45,964 nucleotides of DNA from Variovorax paradoxus (GTDB lineage: Bacteria; Pseudomonadota; Gammaproteobacteria; Burkholderiales; Burkholderiaceae_C), in assembly GCF_000834655.1 (NCBI RefSeq), contig NZ_JXQQ01000037.1, positions 1 through 45,964 of the forward strand, written 5' to 3'. Made by a program: the position numbers and the translations under genes. This document shows, in pieces, positions 33,972 through 43,189 of this stretch (the stretch's first letter is position 1; each line of letters opens with the position of its first letter). The notes below the pieces were generated by a model. It did not search any database. It was not told the origin of the DNA and saw only the letters and a list, made by a program, of their open reading frames with translations.

Positions 33972-35033
33972 ATGCCTGTCCAATCCTTCGTATACAACAG
34001 CGCTCCGCAGCGGGTGGTCTTCGGTGCGGGGTCGCTGCAGCACCTGGCGCGCGAGATCGATGCGCTCGGCGCGCGCCGCGCGCTGGTGCTCTGCACGCCC
34101 GAGCAGCGCCCGCAGGCCGAGCGCATCGCCGACATGCTGGGCGCGCACGCGGCCGGCGTGTTCGACCGGGCCGTGATGCACGTGCCCATCGAGACCGCAC
34201 GCGAAGCCAGGGACGTGGCGCAGCGCCTGGGCGCTGACTGCGCCGTGGCCATCGGCGGCGGCTCGACTACGGGCCTGGGAAAAGCCATCGCGCTCGACTC
34301 GGGCCTGCCGATCCTTGCGATACCGACCACCTACGCGGGCTCCGAGATGACGCCGATCTACGGCATCACCGAAGCCGGCATGAAGAAGACCGGCAAGGAC
34401 TTCAAGGTGCTGCCGCGCACCGTGATCTACGACCCCGAGCTCTCGATGACCTTGCCAGTGGGCATGAGCGTGACGAGCGGCATCAACGCCATCGCGCACG
34501 CGGCCGAAGGCCTGTACGCGACCGATGCGAATCCGGTCATGGACCTGATGGCCGAGGAGGGCATCGCCGCCCTGGGCCGCGCGCTGCCCGCCATCCGTGC
34601 TTCGGCGCAGGATGCGGCCGCGCGCAGCGACGCGCTCTACGGCGCATGGCTCTGCGGCACGGTGCTCGGCAACGTCGGCATGGCGCTGCATCACAAGCTG
34701 TGCCACACGCTGGGCGGCAGCTTCAACCTGCCGCATGCGGAGACGCACACCATCGTCTTGCCGCATGCGCTGGCCTACAACGCCGCGGCGGCGCCCGAGG
34801 CGATGGCGCGCATCGCGAAGGCGCTCGGCAAAGACAACGCGGCGCAGGCCGTGTTCGACCTCGCGCGCGACAACGGCGCGCCGGTCGCGTTGCGCGACAT
34901 CGGCATGAAGGAGGCAGACCTCGACGTGGCCTGCGCGCATGCGCTAAAAAATCAATACCCCAATCCGCGCCCGCTGGAGCGCGATGCGATCCGTGCCCTG
35001 CTGCAGGACGCGTGGGAAGGCGTGCGGCCCTGA
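33972..35033 (+). CDS. Maleylacetate reductase
   Basis: A 353-residue iron-type alcohol dehydrogenase of the maleylacetate reductase group. It reduces maleylacetate to 3-oxoadipate with NAD(P)H, the last step of hydroxyquinol and chlorocatechol routes. The nucleotide-binding AIGGGSTTGLGKAIAL, the IPTTYAGSEMTPIYGIT loop, GINAIAHAAEGLYA and the metal-side HHKLCHTLGGSFNLPHAETH are all typical. It follows DoxX after 97 bp and is probably in the same operon. Its substrate would be made by the dioxygenase encoded about 8 kb downstream. Confidence 0.92.
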   Translation: MPVQSFVYNSAPQRVVFGAGSLQHLAREIDALGARRALVLCTPEQRPQAERIADMLGAHAAGVFDRAVMHVPIETAREARDVAQRLGADCAVAIGGGSTTGLGKAIALDSGLPILAIPTTYAGSEMTPIYGITEAGMKKTGKDFKVLPRTVIYDPELSMTLPVGMSVTSGINAIAHAAEGLYATDANPVMDLMAEEGIAALGRALPAIRASAQDAAARSDALYGAWLCGTVLGNVGMALHHKLCHTLGGSFNLPHAETHTIVLPHALAYNAAAAPEAMARIAKALGKDNAAQAVFDLARDNGAPVALRDIGMKEADLDVACAHALKNQYPNPRPLERDAIRALLQDAWEGVRP

Positions 35034-35107
35034 GCCGCTACCCGGTCTTCGCAAGGGCAGGCTGAGGTGCGGACGCCCGCCGTAGCAGGACGGGCGCCGC
35101 GAACCGC

Positions 35108-35491
35108 TTACAGCGGCAGTGCGTCGCCGCGGGCGGCCGCGCGTGCGGCGTCGCGCACCGCCGCACGATCAACCGTGCCGGCCAGCGACACCACGCCCGA
35201 CGAAGCGCCTTCGGCGTAAGGGTTGTCGCTGTGCGCGGCGGCAACGGCTTCGGCGCGGACCGCGGCGCGGCTGGTCGCAGAAGCGATCACCGGGGCCGGG
35301 CCGGCATTGGCGCCTTCGGCATAGGGGTTGTCGCTGCGCGCGGCGGCCACGGCCTGGGTGCGCACGTCGGCGCGGCTGGCCTGCGAGGCGATCGATTGCA
35401 CGCCTTCGTAGGTTTCGGCATGCACGGCGCCTGCCGCACCCAGCATGGCGAATGCGGCGGCGGTCAGGGCGAGGCGTTGCTTGGTGTTCAT
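35108..35491 (-). CDS. Small secreted DUF4148-like protein
   Basis: A 127-residue exported protein. After the signal peptide (LALTAAAFAMLGAAGAVHA) come two close copies of a ~36-residue unit built on SRADVRTQAVAAARSDNPYA and SRAAVRAEAVAAAHSDNPYA, with a third partial copy at the C-terminus (DRAAVRDAARAAARGDA). The pattern is that of DUF4148, a Burkholderiales family of unknown function. The ATG at 35491 starts the signal peptide. It is related in design to the protein at 15636. It stands between the reductase and cyclase genes and belongs to neither. Confidence 0.78.
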   Translation of the reverse strand: MNTKQRLALTAAAFAMLGAAGAVHAETYEGVQSIASQASRADVRTQAVAAARSDNPYAEGANAGPAPVIASATSRAAVRAEAVAAAHSDNPYAEGASSGVVSLAGTVDRAAVRDAARAAARGDALPL

Positions 35492-35605
35492 GATCAAGGT
35501 CCCTTTGGATGACGGTGTGGTCGGCGGACATTCGTCGTTGCCACGGGATGCAGTGTGAAACCGCATCGTGGTTCGCGCTGTGCGTTTGCGCACCGCTTTC
35601 GTCAA

Positions 35606-37276
35606 CTACAAGGGCAGGGGCGCGGGCTGCGGATACAGCACCTGGAGGGGCTCGGAGCGGCCTCGCACGGTGAGCGCTTCGGCCGGGCCCAGCGTGCCTG
35701 CAACACCGGCCTGCTCGGCCGCGAACAGCGAGACGACCAGGCGCGATGCGGCCGTCTTCGAATGGTCTTGCAGGCGGCTCGCGGTGTTCACCACTTCGCC
35801 GATGGCGGTGAAGGTGGTGGTCTCCAGGTAGCCCACCTCGCCGACCGCCGCGCGCCCCGCATGCAGGCCCATGCCGAACGCCAGGCGCTGCCCGAACTGC
35901 GCCTCGAAGCCTTCGCTCCATGCGTCCATGCGCTGGGCGATCAGCGTGGTCGCATGCAGTGCCTGCCGGCATGCGGTGGGCAGGTCGCATTCGAGCCCGA
36001 AGATCGCCATCACGCTGTCGCCGATGAACTGGTTGGGCACGCCGCCGCTTTCGCGCACGGCCGCGCCGACGGTGGCGAAGTAGCGGTCGAGCACGTAGGC
36101 GAGGTCGAAGGGCCACTGCCGCTCCGACAGGCCCGACCAGCGCCGGAGATCGACAAAAAGAATCGCCACGTCGCGCTCGCGCCCGAAGCTTCCGACCGGC
36201 GCGGGCCGCCCCTCGTTGGGCAGCGGCGCGAAGAGCGGCGTGACCTCGATGTCGCCGCGCGGGCGCAGCTGGCAGGCCAGGCGCACGTCGGCTGGCGCGC
36301 GCACGCGTTCGAGCGTGCGCTGCTCGTCGCGACCCGGCTCGCCGATGTGCTCGGGCGCGCCGACCACGCGCACGCGGCAGGTGGAGCAGCGCGCGCGGCC
36401 GCCGCAGATCGACACGTGCGCAATGCCGTGCGAACGGCTCGCCTCCAGCACGCTCCAGCCGCGCGGCACCTGCACCGTGCGGTCGGGGTAGCGCAGCGCG
36501 ATCGACGGTTCGCGCGAAAGGCGCGCGAACCGGTTGCGTCCCCAGCGTGCCGAGAGCAGTGCGAGCAATGCGAGCACATAGAGCCACTTCAGGCCTTGTT
36601 CGGCTTCATTCAGCGCCTGCCCTTGCGCGGCCGTGGGCACCGGCACGGTCGGCACGCCGGTCCACTGGAACTCGCGCCCGATGGAGATGAAGCCCATCGC
36701 CGCCGTGAGCGGCAGCACCACCGCAATGGCCAGCAACAGGTACGAGAAGCGCCGGTACAGCGGCTGCGCCCGGAGCGCGAAGTGCAGGCCGAGGCAGCCG
36801 TGGCTCCAGGCCGCGAGCATCAGGCCGAACTGCGCGGCTGCACCCGGCAGGCTCCACAGGCCCCACACCACGCGCACGTAGGAGCCGTCGATGCCGTAGG
36901 CCTCGTAGGCGCCGCGTATGGCCGTCAGGTGGGTGGCGATGAGCAGCGGCAGCGCAAAGCCCAGCAGCACGCGCAGGGCCTCCAGCGGCGGCATGCGCAG
37001 CGTGCGCCGCTCCCAGAGGGCGACGACGGCGAGCGCCAGGTGCGTGAGGGCCGCGCCGTAGAGCAGCACCGTGCCCGGCAGGCTGTGCCAGAACTTCTGC
37101 GCTACGCGCAGCACGCTCTCGGCGAGGTGGAACGAATGGATGCCCAGCGAATGGTTCAGCAGGTGCACCGTCACGTAGCCCATCAGCACCAGTCCGCTCG
37201 CCCAGCGGAGATTGCGCCGGGTCGGCGTTCTCAGCGAAAAGGAGGATCGAGGAGGTGGCGGGGAACGACTGTCCAT
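35606..37276 (-). CDS. Membrane / 2Fe-2S ferredoxin / class III adenylate cyclase fusion
   Basis: A 556-residue three-part protein. Residues 20-250 hold about six membrane segments with several His (HLLNHSLGIHSFHLAE, LTHLALA, IATHLTA), reminiscent of haem-b subunits. Residues about 280-350 form a [2Fe-2S] domain, with CGGRARCSTC (CX5CX2C) and a later Cys in LACQL. The rest is a class III cyclase: metal Asp in VAILFVDLRRWSG and GDSVMAIFG, and the transition-state Asn/Arg in GEVVNTASRLQ. The domain order suggests redox-controlled cAMP synthesis. The ATG at 37276 is preferred because it leaves 62 bp between it and the divergent Crp/Fnr gene. Confidence 0.87.
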   Translation of the reverse strand: MDSRSPPPPRSSFSLRTPTRRNLRWASGLVLMGYVTVHLLNHSLGIHSFHLAESVLRVAQKFWHSLPGTVLLYGAALTHLALAVVALWERRTLRMPPLEALRVLLGFALPLLIATHLTAIRGAYEAYGIDGSYVRVVWGLWSLPGAAAQFGLMLAAWSHGCLGLHFALRAQPLYRRFSYLLLAIAVVLPLTAAMGFISIGREFQWTGVPTVPVPTAAQGQALNEAEQGLKWLYVLALLALLSARWGRNRFARLSREPSIALRYPDRTVQVPRGWSVLEASRSHGIAHVSICGGRARCSTCRVRVVGAPEHIGEPGRDEQRTLERVRAPADVRLACQLRPRGDIEVTPLFAPLPNEGRPAPVGSFGRERDVAILFVDLRRWSGLSERQWPFDLAYVLDRYFATVGAAVRESGGVPNQFIGDSVMAIFGLECDLPTACRQALHATTLIAQRMDAWSEGFEAQFGQRLAFGMGLHAGRAAVGEVGYLETTTFTAIGEVVNTASRLQDHSKTAASRLVVSLFAAEQAGVAGTLGPAEALTVRGRSEPLQVLYPQPAPLPL

Positions 37277-37338
37277 GAACGGGTTCGAAGCGGCACCCGA
37301 GCATAATGCGCGCGCCCCAGGCGCCTCGATCGACCGGC

Positions 37339-38061
37339 ATGGCCACACCCGAACCACCCACCCCCCGCTCCAGCCTCGCGCTGCGCCAGATCGCGCTGCT
37401 CGAAGGTCTCTCCGACCAGCGCCTGGACCTGCTCGCCCAGCAATGCCTGTGGCACAGCGTGGAAGCAGGCAAGCCGCTGCTCTTGCGCGCCGAGCAGCAG
37501 GGCGAGGTGTTCCTGCTGGTCTCGGGCCGGGTGCGGGTGACGACCTATTCGGCCAATGGCCGGCAGGTCACCTTCCGCGATGCCGAGGCCGGGCAGTACT
37601 TCGGAGACATCGCCGCCATCGACGGCGGCCCGCGCTCCGCCGACGTGGTGACGCTGGAGCCCAGCGTGGTCGCGAGCCTCGATCGCTCCGCGTTCAGGAC
37701 CCTCTTGCGCGACGAGCCCCTGGTGGCCGAGCGCGTGATGCAGCGGCTGGCCTCGCTGGTGCGCCAGCTCTCCGAGCGCGTGATCGACCTGAGCACCCTG
37801 GGCGTGCAGAACCGGCTGCATGCCGAGTTGCTGCGCCTCGCACGCGCGGCCGGCGTCGAGGGCAACGAGGCCCGGCTGGAGCCGGCCCCCAAGCACGCGG
37901 CGCTGGCCAGCCAGATCAGCACGAACCGCGAGCAGGTCACGCGCGAGCTCAATGTGCTGATGCGCAGCGGCGTGCTGCGCAAGGACGGAAAAGCTTTGTT
38001 GGTGTCCGACGCCGCTCGCCTGGAATCGATGGTCTCGCAGGTACGGGGCGACGCCGGCTGA
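37339..38061 (+). CDS. Crp/Fnr-family regulator, divergent from the cyclase
   Basis: A 240-residue regulator. The cyclic-nucleotide domain holds VSGRVRVTTYSANGRQVTFR and a phosphate-binding cassette FGDIAAIDGGPRSADV, with the Arg-Ser pair at the cAMP-contact site. The C-terminal winged helix is LASQISTNREQVTRELNVLM. No Cys cluster of the Fnr type is seen at the N-terminus, so it is not an oxygen sensor. It is divergent from the class III cyclase gene with 62 bp between the starts, a strong hint that it reads the cAMP made by that enzyme. Its targets are not known. Confidence 0.9.
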   Translation: MATPEPPTPRSSLALRQIALLEGLSDQRLDLLAQQCLWHSVEAGKPLLLRAEQQGEVFLLVSGRVRVTTYSANGRQVTFRDAEAGQYFGDIAAIDGGPRSADVVTLEPSVVASLDRSAFRTLLRDEPLVAERVMQRLASLVRQLSERVIDLSTLGVQNRLHAELLRLARAAGVEGNEARLEPAPKHAALASQISTNREQVTRELNVLMRSGVLRKDGKALLVSDAARLESMVSQVRGDAG

Positions 38062-38070
38062 ACCGGCAGG

Positions 38071-38541
38071 TCAGTTCCAGCGGCCGTTGCGTCCGCCGAC
38101 GCTGAAGCGCCCCGCGCCCAGCAGCACCACGGTCAGCGCGCCGAACAGGTACAGGCCCTGCAGTTCCAGCGCCCAGCCGCCTTGCTTGGTGAGCGCGAAC
38201 AGGTCGGCCATGTGCACGAGGCCCAGGGCCACGATCATGTTGATGACGATCACGGCCGCGGCGGCGCGGGTCCAGAAGCCGGCGATCAGCAGCAGCGGCG
38301 CCACGATTTCCCCGACGTACACGAGGTAGGCGAGGCTGCCCGGCAGGCCCGCCTTGGCCAGCATGCCGCCGATGAAGCCCACGCCCGCCGACAGCTTGAA
38401 AACGCCGTGCAGCAGCACGAGCACGCCGATCGTCAGGCGCAACAGCAGCTTGCCGGCATCGTCCCGCGCGGCGGGGGAGGGCGAGGCGAGCGACGACGGT
38501 GCGATCGGCGCACGCGAGGTGTTGGCGGCTACGGTGTTCAT
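38071..38541 (-). CDS. DoxX-family membrane protein
   Basis: A 156-residue protein with a hydrophilic N-terminal tail of about 28 residues and four membrane segments. DoxX features are LLLRLTIGVLVLLHGVFKLS, the GSLAYLVYVGEIVAPLLLIAG segment and VIVINMIVALGLVHMADLFA. The start at 38541 is chosen because it begins MNTVAANTS, with longer frames adding Pro-rich residues. It is a different DoxX subgroup from the one in the aromatic operon. It ends 9 bases after the convergent Crp/Fnr gene stop. The role is unknown. Confidence 0.82.
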   Translation of the reverse strand: MNTVAANTSRAPIAPSSLASPSPAARDDAGKLLLRLTIGVLVLLHGVFKLSAGVGFIGGMLAKAGLPGSLAYLVYVGEIVAPLLLIAGFWTRAAAAVIVINMIVALGLVHMADLFALTKQGGWALELQGLYLFGALTVVLLGAGRFSVGGRNGRWN

Positions 38542-38675
38542 GGCAGATCCTTGGAACTTGAAAAAGGAAGGGTCCGCCACGGATTGCGGCGGTTGCGGTT
38601 CCAGTGTGCGGATCTGCCGGAAAGCGGGATGTGCGTTTACGCACATGTTTGGGCGAAAGGCGCGAACCGCATCAG

Positions 38676-38735
38676 CCGTTCGGGCTGAGCTTGTCGAAGC
38701 CCTGCGCGGCGCTTCGACACGCTCGGCGTGAACGG
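38676..38735. repeat. REP-like palindromic element
   Basis: CCGTTC...GAACGG at the ends encloses GAGCTTGTCGAAGC and GCTTCGACACGCTC, an imperfect inverted repeat with a G/C-rich loop. The core TGAGCTTGTCGAAG is the very common extragenic palindrome of many proteobacteria. It lies between the DoxX and LysR genes. Confidence 0.65.
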
Positions 38736-38762
38736 ATCATTGGTTTCGAGTGCAACGGCCCG

Positions 38763-39692
38763 TCAGTGCGCGCCGAAGTGGCTGGTCCACTTGCGCTCGT
38801 AGTCCATCTTCTGGAAGTGAGCGGCCATGAAATCGATGAAGCTGCGCACCTTCGCCGACAGGTGCTTGCGGCTCGGGTAGGCCAGGTTGATCGCCAGGTG
38901 CGGCAGGTCCCAGTCGTCCAGCGTGGGCACGAGGCGGCCGGCCACGATGTCGTCGTAGACGATGTAGGTCGGCTGCACCAGGATGCCCATGCCGTCGAGC
39001 GCGGCGGCGCGCAGCACCTGGCCATCGTTCGATTCGAGCAGGCCGGCGATCGACACCGTGCGCGTCTCGCCCTTGCGCGTGAAGCGCAGCTCGTTCGGGT
39101 TGTTGGCGTGCGTGTAGATCAGCAGCTTGTGCTGTTTCAACTCATCCAGCGTCTTCGGAAACCCGTGCTGCGCAAAGTAGCGCGGCGACGCCGCGAGGAT
39201 GCGCCGCGTCTCGCCGAGCCGGCGGATCGTGACGTTCGAATCGGGCTCGTACTCGCGCGTGCGGATCGCCACGTCGATGTTGTTGTCGATCAGGTCGAAG
39301 TAGCGGTTGGCCGCCTCCACGTGCACCGTCACGCCCGGGTAGCGCTGCGTGTATTCGCGCAGGAGCGGCGCGATGTGGTGGATCGAGAACGACAGCGAGG
39401 CCGTGACGCGCAGCACGCCGGTGGGGTTGAGCGCGGTGGCGTTCACCGTCGACTCGGCATCGGCCAGGTCGGCCAGGATGGTCTTGGCGCGTGCGCAGAA
39501 CTCGCGGCCGGTGTCGGTGAGGTACAGGCGCCGTGTGTTGCGCTCCACCAGACGTGCGCCGAGCCGGGCTTCGAGCCCGCTCAGGTGGCGGCTCGCGGCG
39601 GCGTTCGAGAGGCCCAGCGCCTCGGCCGCGCGGCTCAGGCTGCCGGCATCGGCGATCTGCACGAGCAGGGCGATTTCGGTCCAGCGGTCCAT
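38763..39692 (-). CDS. LysR-type transcriptional regulator
   Basis: A 309-residue LysR regulator. The winged helix is LVQIADAGSLSRAAEALGLS then NAAASRHLSGLEARLGARLV, the typical N-terminal pattern, and the effector domain contains VLRVTASLSFSIHHIAPLLR and LLESNDGQVLRAAALDGMGI. It belongs to the large CrgA/DsdC-like group with the NPTGVLRVTA hinge, commonly controlling oxidoreductases or transport. The target is not obvious: it is followed by DoxX on the same strand, and upstream lies the terminator of the repetitive gene. It could regulate that DoxX gene. Confidence 0.9.
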   Translation of the reverse strand: MDRWTEIALLVQIADAGSLSRAAEALGLSNAAASRHLSGLEARLGARLVERNTRRLYLTDTGREFCARAKTILADLADAESTVNATALNPTGVLRVTASLSFSIHHIAPLLREYTQRYPGVTVHVEAANRYFDLIDNNIDVAIRTREYEPDSNVTIRRLGETRRILAASPRYFAQHGFPKTLDELKQHKLLIYTHANNPNELRFTRKGETRTVSIAGLLESNDGQVLRAAALDGMGILVQPTYIVYDDIVAGRLVPTLDDWDLPHLAINLAYPSRKHLSAKVRSFIDFMAAHFQKMDYERKWTSHFGAH

Positions 39693-39827
39693 GGCGGGTG
39701 TCTCCGGGGCTTGTCCTGGGCGGTCGATGCGGGGAATCGGCCCTGGTCCCCAAGCGTCATCGAGCCGGCGATTCTAGGGGCGACCTTCGCGCCGGCGCGA
39801 TGGCGCGGGCTTGGAGCGCAGGCAAGG

Positions 39828-39850
39828 AAAAAGGGACCGTTGCCGGTCCC
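39828..39850 (-). terminator. Rho-independent terminator of the repetitive gene
   Basis: On the minus strand GGGACCG-GCAA-CGGTCCC is followed directly by TTTTT. The perfect 7-bp stem, four-base loop and T run form a standard intrinsic terminator, 42 bases after the stop of the gene at 39892-42819. Confidence 0.88.
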
Positions 39851-39891
39851 TCCTTGCGTTGCGCGTGCGGCCGTGAAGCCGCGACCCTGGA

Positions 39892-42819
39892 TCAGCCCAG
39901 CAGGCCGTGCAGGATGTTCGTCACGGGAGACGTCGCGCCACCGGCGCCGTGATCGAGCAGGCTGGTGATGGGTGCCACGACTTCGGCCACCAGCGGAGTG
40001 ACCGCATGGCCGAGGTCCACCACCACGCCGGGCAGCGAGGCGAGCGGCGACCCCGAGCCCGAACCGGGCCCAGCCGAGCCGGCCAGGATGTCGGTCACGG
40101 GCGACGTGATGTCGGACGCGGCATGCACCACGCTGGCTGCGATCGGCCCGATCGCATCGGTGAGCGACGCGACCGGCTCCAGGATGTTCGCCGTCGGGCC
40201 GCTGCCGCCCAGCACGCCGCCGAGCAGATTGCCAACGAGGCCGTCCTGGCCGAGGACGCTGCCGAGAAGGCCGCCGTCGCCGCCGAGCAGGCCGCCGACG
40301 ATGCCGTCTTCACCGAGCACACCGCCGAGGAGACCGCCGTCGCCGCCGAGCACGCCGCCGACGATGCCGTTTTCGTCGAGTACGCCGCCGAGGAGACCCC
40401 CGTCGCCGCCGAGCACGCCGCCGACGATGCCGTTTTCGCCGAGTACGCCGCCAAGGAGGCCGCCGTCGCCGCCGAGCAGGCCACCGACGATGCCGTTTTC
40501 TCCGAGCACGCCGCCAAGGAGGCCGCCGTCGCCGCCGAGCAGGCCACCGACGATGCCGTTGTCTCCGAGCACGCCGTCGAGGAGACCGCCGTCGCCGCCG
40601 AGCACGCCGCCGACGATGCCGTCGTCGCCGAGTACACCGCCGAGGAGACCACCGTCACCGCCCAGCAGGCCGGTCAACGGTCCATCGCTCAGCAGGTTGC
40701 CGACGACGCCGTCGGTTCCGAGCAGTCCGTCCACGAGGCCTCCCTCGCCGAGCACCCCACCGGAGAGGCCTTCGCTGCCGAGCACACCGGCGAGTGCGCC
40801 TTCGCCGCCAAGCAATCCGCCAACGACTCCATCCTGGCCAAGCAGGCCGCCGGCCAAGCCGTCGTTGCCCAGCACGCCACCCAGCAGACCCCCGTCACCG
40901 CCGAGCACGCCACCCAGCAGTCCGTCGTCGCCGAGGACGCCACCAAGGAGGCCGCCTTCACCGCCGAGCAGACCACCAAGCAGTCCGTCGTCACCAAGCA
41001 CGCCCTCAAGGAGGCCGCCTTCACCGCCGAGCACGCCGCCCAGCAGTCCGTCGTCACCGAGCACGCCGCCAAGGAGGCCGCCTTCACCGCCGAGCACGCC
41101 GCCCAGCAGTCCGTCGTCGCCGAGGACGCCGCCAAGGAGGCCGCCTTCGCCGCCGAGCAAACCACCCAGCAGTCCGTCGTCGCCGAGGACACTGCCAAGG
41201 AGGCCGCCTTCACCGCCGAGCACGCCACCCAACAGCCCGTCGTCACCGAGGACGCCGCCAAGGAGGCCGCCTTCACCGCCGAGCACGCCGCCCAACAGGC
41301 CGTCGTCGCCGAGGACGCCGCCAAGGAGACCACCCTCGCCGCCGAGCAGACCACCCAGCAGGCCGTCGTCACCGAGCACGCCGCCAAGGAGGCCACCTTC
41401 GCCGCCGAGCAACCCACCCAGCAAGCCATCGCCGCCCAGCAACTGCCCGATCAGTCCGTCGTCGCCAAGGAGGCCGCCGACCAGCCCGTTGTCGCCCAGC
41501 AGGCCTTCGAGCACCTGGCCGACCACGCCGTCGTCGCCGAGCAGTCCGTCCACGAGGCCGTCGACGCCCAGGCCGGTGGTCACGCCGCCGAGCAGGCCGT
41601 CGCTGCCGAGCACGTTGTCCAGGACGTTGCCGAGCGCATCGGTCAGGTAGTCGACCTGGCCGATCAGCGAGCCGACCAGCGCATCCGTCAGGCCGTTGCC
41701 CAGCAGGCCGTCGACCACGGGGGTCAGCACGCCGCCGATGTCGACGACCACGTTCTCGACGGCGTCGTCCACCGGATCGAATTCATTCGGGTCGTTGGCC
41801 GTGAACTCGTTGCCCGCGATCGGCGAGAGCACGTCGTCCACCAGGTCCGTCAGGCCGTCGACCGAGGGCATCAGCGATCCCAGCGTGCCGGAGGAGCTGC
41901 CGGCGCCCCGCACGGCCGCGCCGCCCGTGCCACCCAGGCCGAGGAGGTCGTCCAGTGCGCCGACCAGATGGCCGGCGGCACCGTCGCCTGGGTCGAGCAG
42001 GTGGTCTGCATCGGCGTCGGCGTCGGCATCGGCATCGGCATCGGCATCGGCATCGGCATCGGCATCGGCGTCCGCATCCGCGTCGGCATCTGCATCTGCA
42101 TCGGCGTCTGCATCCGCATCGGCGTCCGCATCGGCATCGGAGTCCGCGTCTGCATCCGCATCTCCGTCCGCATCCGCGTCGGCATCGGCATCCGCATCAG
42201 CGTCAGCGTCGGTTTCGCCGACGCCTGGAGCGAAGAAGGAAAGGCCGCTGCCGCCGCCGTCGCCACCGCCGCTGAGCGCGGCGCCGAGCGCGACAGCGCC
42301 CAGCGCGCCGAGGCCGAATTCGCCCAGGCCGATGCCGCTGCCGCCCGCGGCTTTCTTGGTCACGGCCACGGCGGCGGCGTCCGCATCGCTGTCGGCCGGC
42401 GTGACTTCCAGGTTGCCTGCCGCCACATCGACATTCACCTGCTCCAGGCCGCCGGGCAGCTTGGTCGATCCGATGGTGGCGTCAGTGCCGCCCTGGAAGA
42501 CGCCCGCGAGCGGCGCCTTGTTGGCCGCCGAGCCGGGGAAGAGCACGTTGGCATGGCCACCGTCGGGAACGATCACGCGGTCGCCCGCCATCAGGGTCTG
42601 GGTGCCGTCCACCGGAATCCGCACGCCGTCGCGCACGACGACCGTGCCGGGCGTGGCGTTGGACAGCGACCCCAGGCCCGCGGGCATCGAGGGCGAGGCC
42701 ATCGCGGCCGAGCCCATGGGCGCGATCGGCGTGGTGCTGGCCTGCGCCAGGACCACGGGGGCCGCATCGTTCTCGGCCATCGCCGGGGTCGAAAGGATGG
42801 GTGCTTGGGGGGTGATCAT
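39892..42819 (-). CDS. Giant repetitive Gly/Leu- and Asp/Ala-rich protein
   Basis: A 975-residue protein. The first ~150 residues form a domain of the retention-module or FecR-like type ([20 protein letters not shown] then [18 protein letters not shown]). A Gly-rich hydrophobic stretch ([20 protein letters not shown]) follows, then a ~70-residue Asp-Ala dipeptide tract. About 16 near-perfect copies of a 21-residue unit, model [21 protein letters not shown], form the bulk, with a less regular C-terminus. Asp/Ala tracts could bind calcium, as in RTX-like surface proteins. The ATG at 42819 has a GAGGAGG site just upstream. No standard signal peptide is seen; secretion by a type I system is inferred by analogy only. 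Confidence 0.72.
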   Translation of the reverse strand: MITPQAPILSTPAMAENDAAPVVLAQASTTPIAPMGSAAMASPSMPAGLGSLSNATPGTVVVRDGVRIPVDGTQTLMAGDRVIVPDGGHANVLFPGSAANKAPLAGVFQGGTDATIGSTKLPGGLEQVNVDVAAGNLEVTPADSDADAAAVAVTKKAAGGSGIGLGEFGLGALGAVALGAALSGGGDGGGSGLSFFAPGVGETDADADADADADADADGDADADADSDADADADADADADADADADADADADADADADADADADADADADADHLLDPGDGAAGHLVGALDDLLGLGGTGGAAVRGAGSSSGTLGSLMPSVDGLTDLVDDVLSPIAGNEFTANDPNEFDPVDDAVENVVVDIGGVLTPVVDGLLGNGLTDALVGSLIGQVDYLTDALGNVLDNVLGSDGLLGGVTTGLGVDGLVDGLLGDDGVVGQVLEGLLGDNGLVGGLLGDDGLIGQLLGGDGLLGGLLGGEGGLLGGVLGDDGLLGGLLGGEGGLLGGVLGDDGLLGGVLGGEGGLLGGVLGDDGLLGGVLGGEGGLLGSVLGDDGLLGGLLGGEGGLLGGVLGDDGLLGGVLGGEGGLLGGVLGDDGLLGGVLGGEGGLLEGVLGDDGLLGGLLGGEGGLLGGVLGDDGLLGGVLGGDGGLLGGVLGNDGLAGGLLGQDGVVGGLLGGEGALAGVLGSEGLSGGVLGEGGLVDGLLGTDGVVGNLLSDGPLTGLLGGDGGLLGGVLGDDGIVGGVLGGDGGLLDGVLGDNGIVGGLLGGDGGLLGGVLGENGIVGGLLGGDGGLLGGVLGENGIVGGVLGGDGGLLGGVLDENGIVGGVLGGDGGLLGGVLGEDGIVGGLLGGDGGLLGSVLGQDGLVGNLLGGVLGGSGPTANILEPVASLTDAIGPIAASVVHAASDITSPVTDILAGSAGPGSGSGSPLASLPGVVVDLGHAVTPLVAEVVAPITSLLDHGAGGATSPVTNILHGLLG
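40199..41480 (-). repeat. 63-bp tandem repeat (21 residues)
   Basis: The motif ccgtcgtc recurs every 63 bp (for instance at 40922, 40985, 41048 and 41111), coding for units alternating GLLGG/VLGG with GDDG/GENG/GEG. Two sub-arrays are separated by a less regular part near 40670-40870: one with GENG- and GDGG-rich units (about 40245-40665) and one with GDDG/GEGG units (about 40870-41440). About 16 units are close copies. Confidence 0.8.
42003..42213 (-). repeat. Asp-Ala codon tandem repeat
   Basis: About 70 residues of (Asp-Ala), written with varying GCN/GAY codons and single Gly or Ser substitutions. Codon variety shows that selection kept the peptide while the DNA drifted, since a pure slippage product would be uniform. 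Confidence 0.85.
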
Positions 42820-43189
42820 GGGAGGCCTCCTCGAGGAATAAGTGACTGCAAAGCGCAACATGCGTGCCGCCTTTGCACCTGCCCACCGCCGCGCCTCCGC
42901 AAACGACCTATCTGCTTGATTTGAAAAGACTTTCTCGCGCAGACCGGGGCAAACCCCCAGCGCCGGAACGGGCTGCTTTCGCGATTCGTTACGTAACGCC
43001 GCGCGCTTTTTTCCCGGAACGCCGGCCGCGCCCATGGGCGATGAAACACGCCGGGCGCGCCGACCGTTCCGCTGGGCGGAAAAATCATTTGCGCCGTGAC
43101 GCTTCCGGGCGCGCGGCGCGCGGCCTACATTCCTCGGCACCCCGAGACATACAGACACACAGCGACCGCAGCACAAGGAGACAGCCACG
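42820..43189. promoter_or_regulatory. 370-bp divergent intergenic region with a 12-bp palindrome
   Basis: This separates the repetitive gene from the dioxygenase gene. It contains the perfect palindrome CGTTACGTAACG at 42987-42998, a plausible regulator site, and an AAGGAG ribosome site 10 bases before the dioxygenase ATG. No other gene or repeat is evident; short frames here are shadows. Confidence 0.5.

Noticed and set aside
39907..42924. A 1005-residue frame on the plus strand, and other long frames, opposite the repetitive gene.
   Set aside because: They are by-products of the GC-rich tandem repeat, which leaves several frames open. The minus frame alone has a ribosome site, a recognisable N-terminal domain and a matching terminator.
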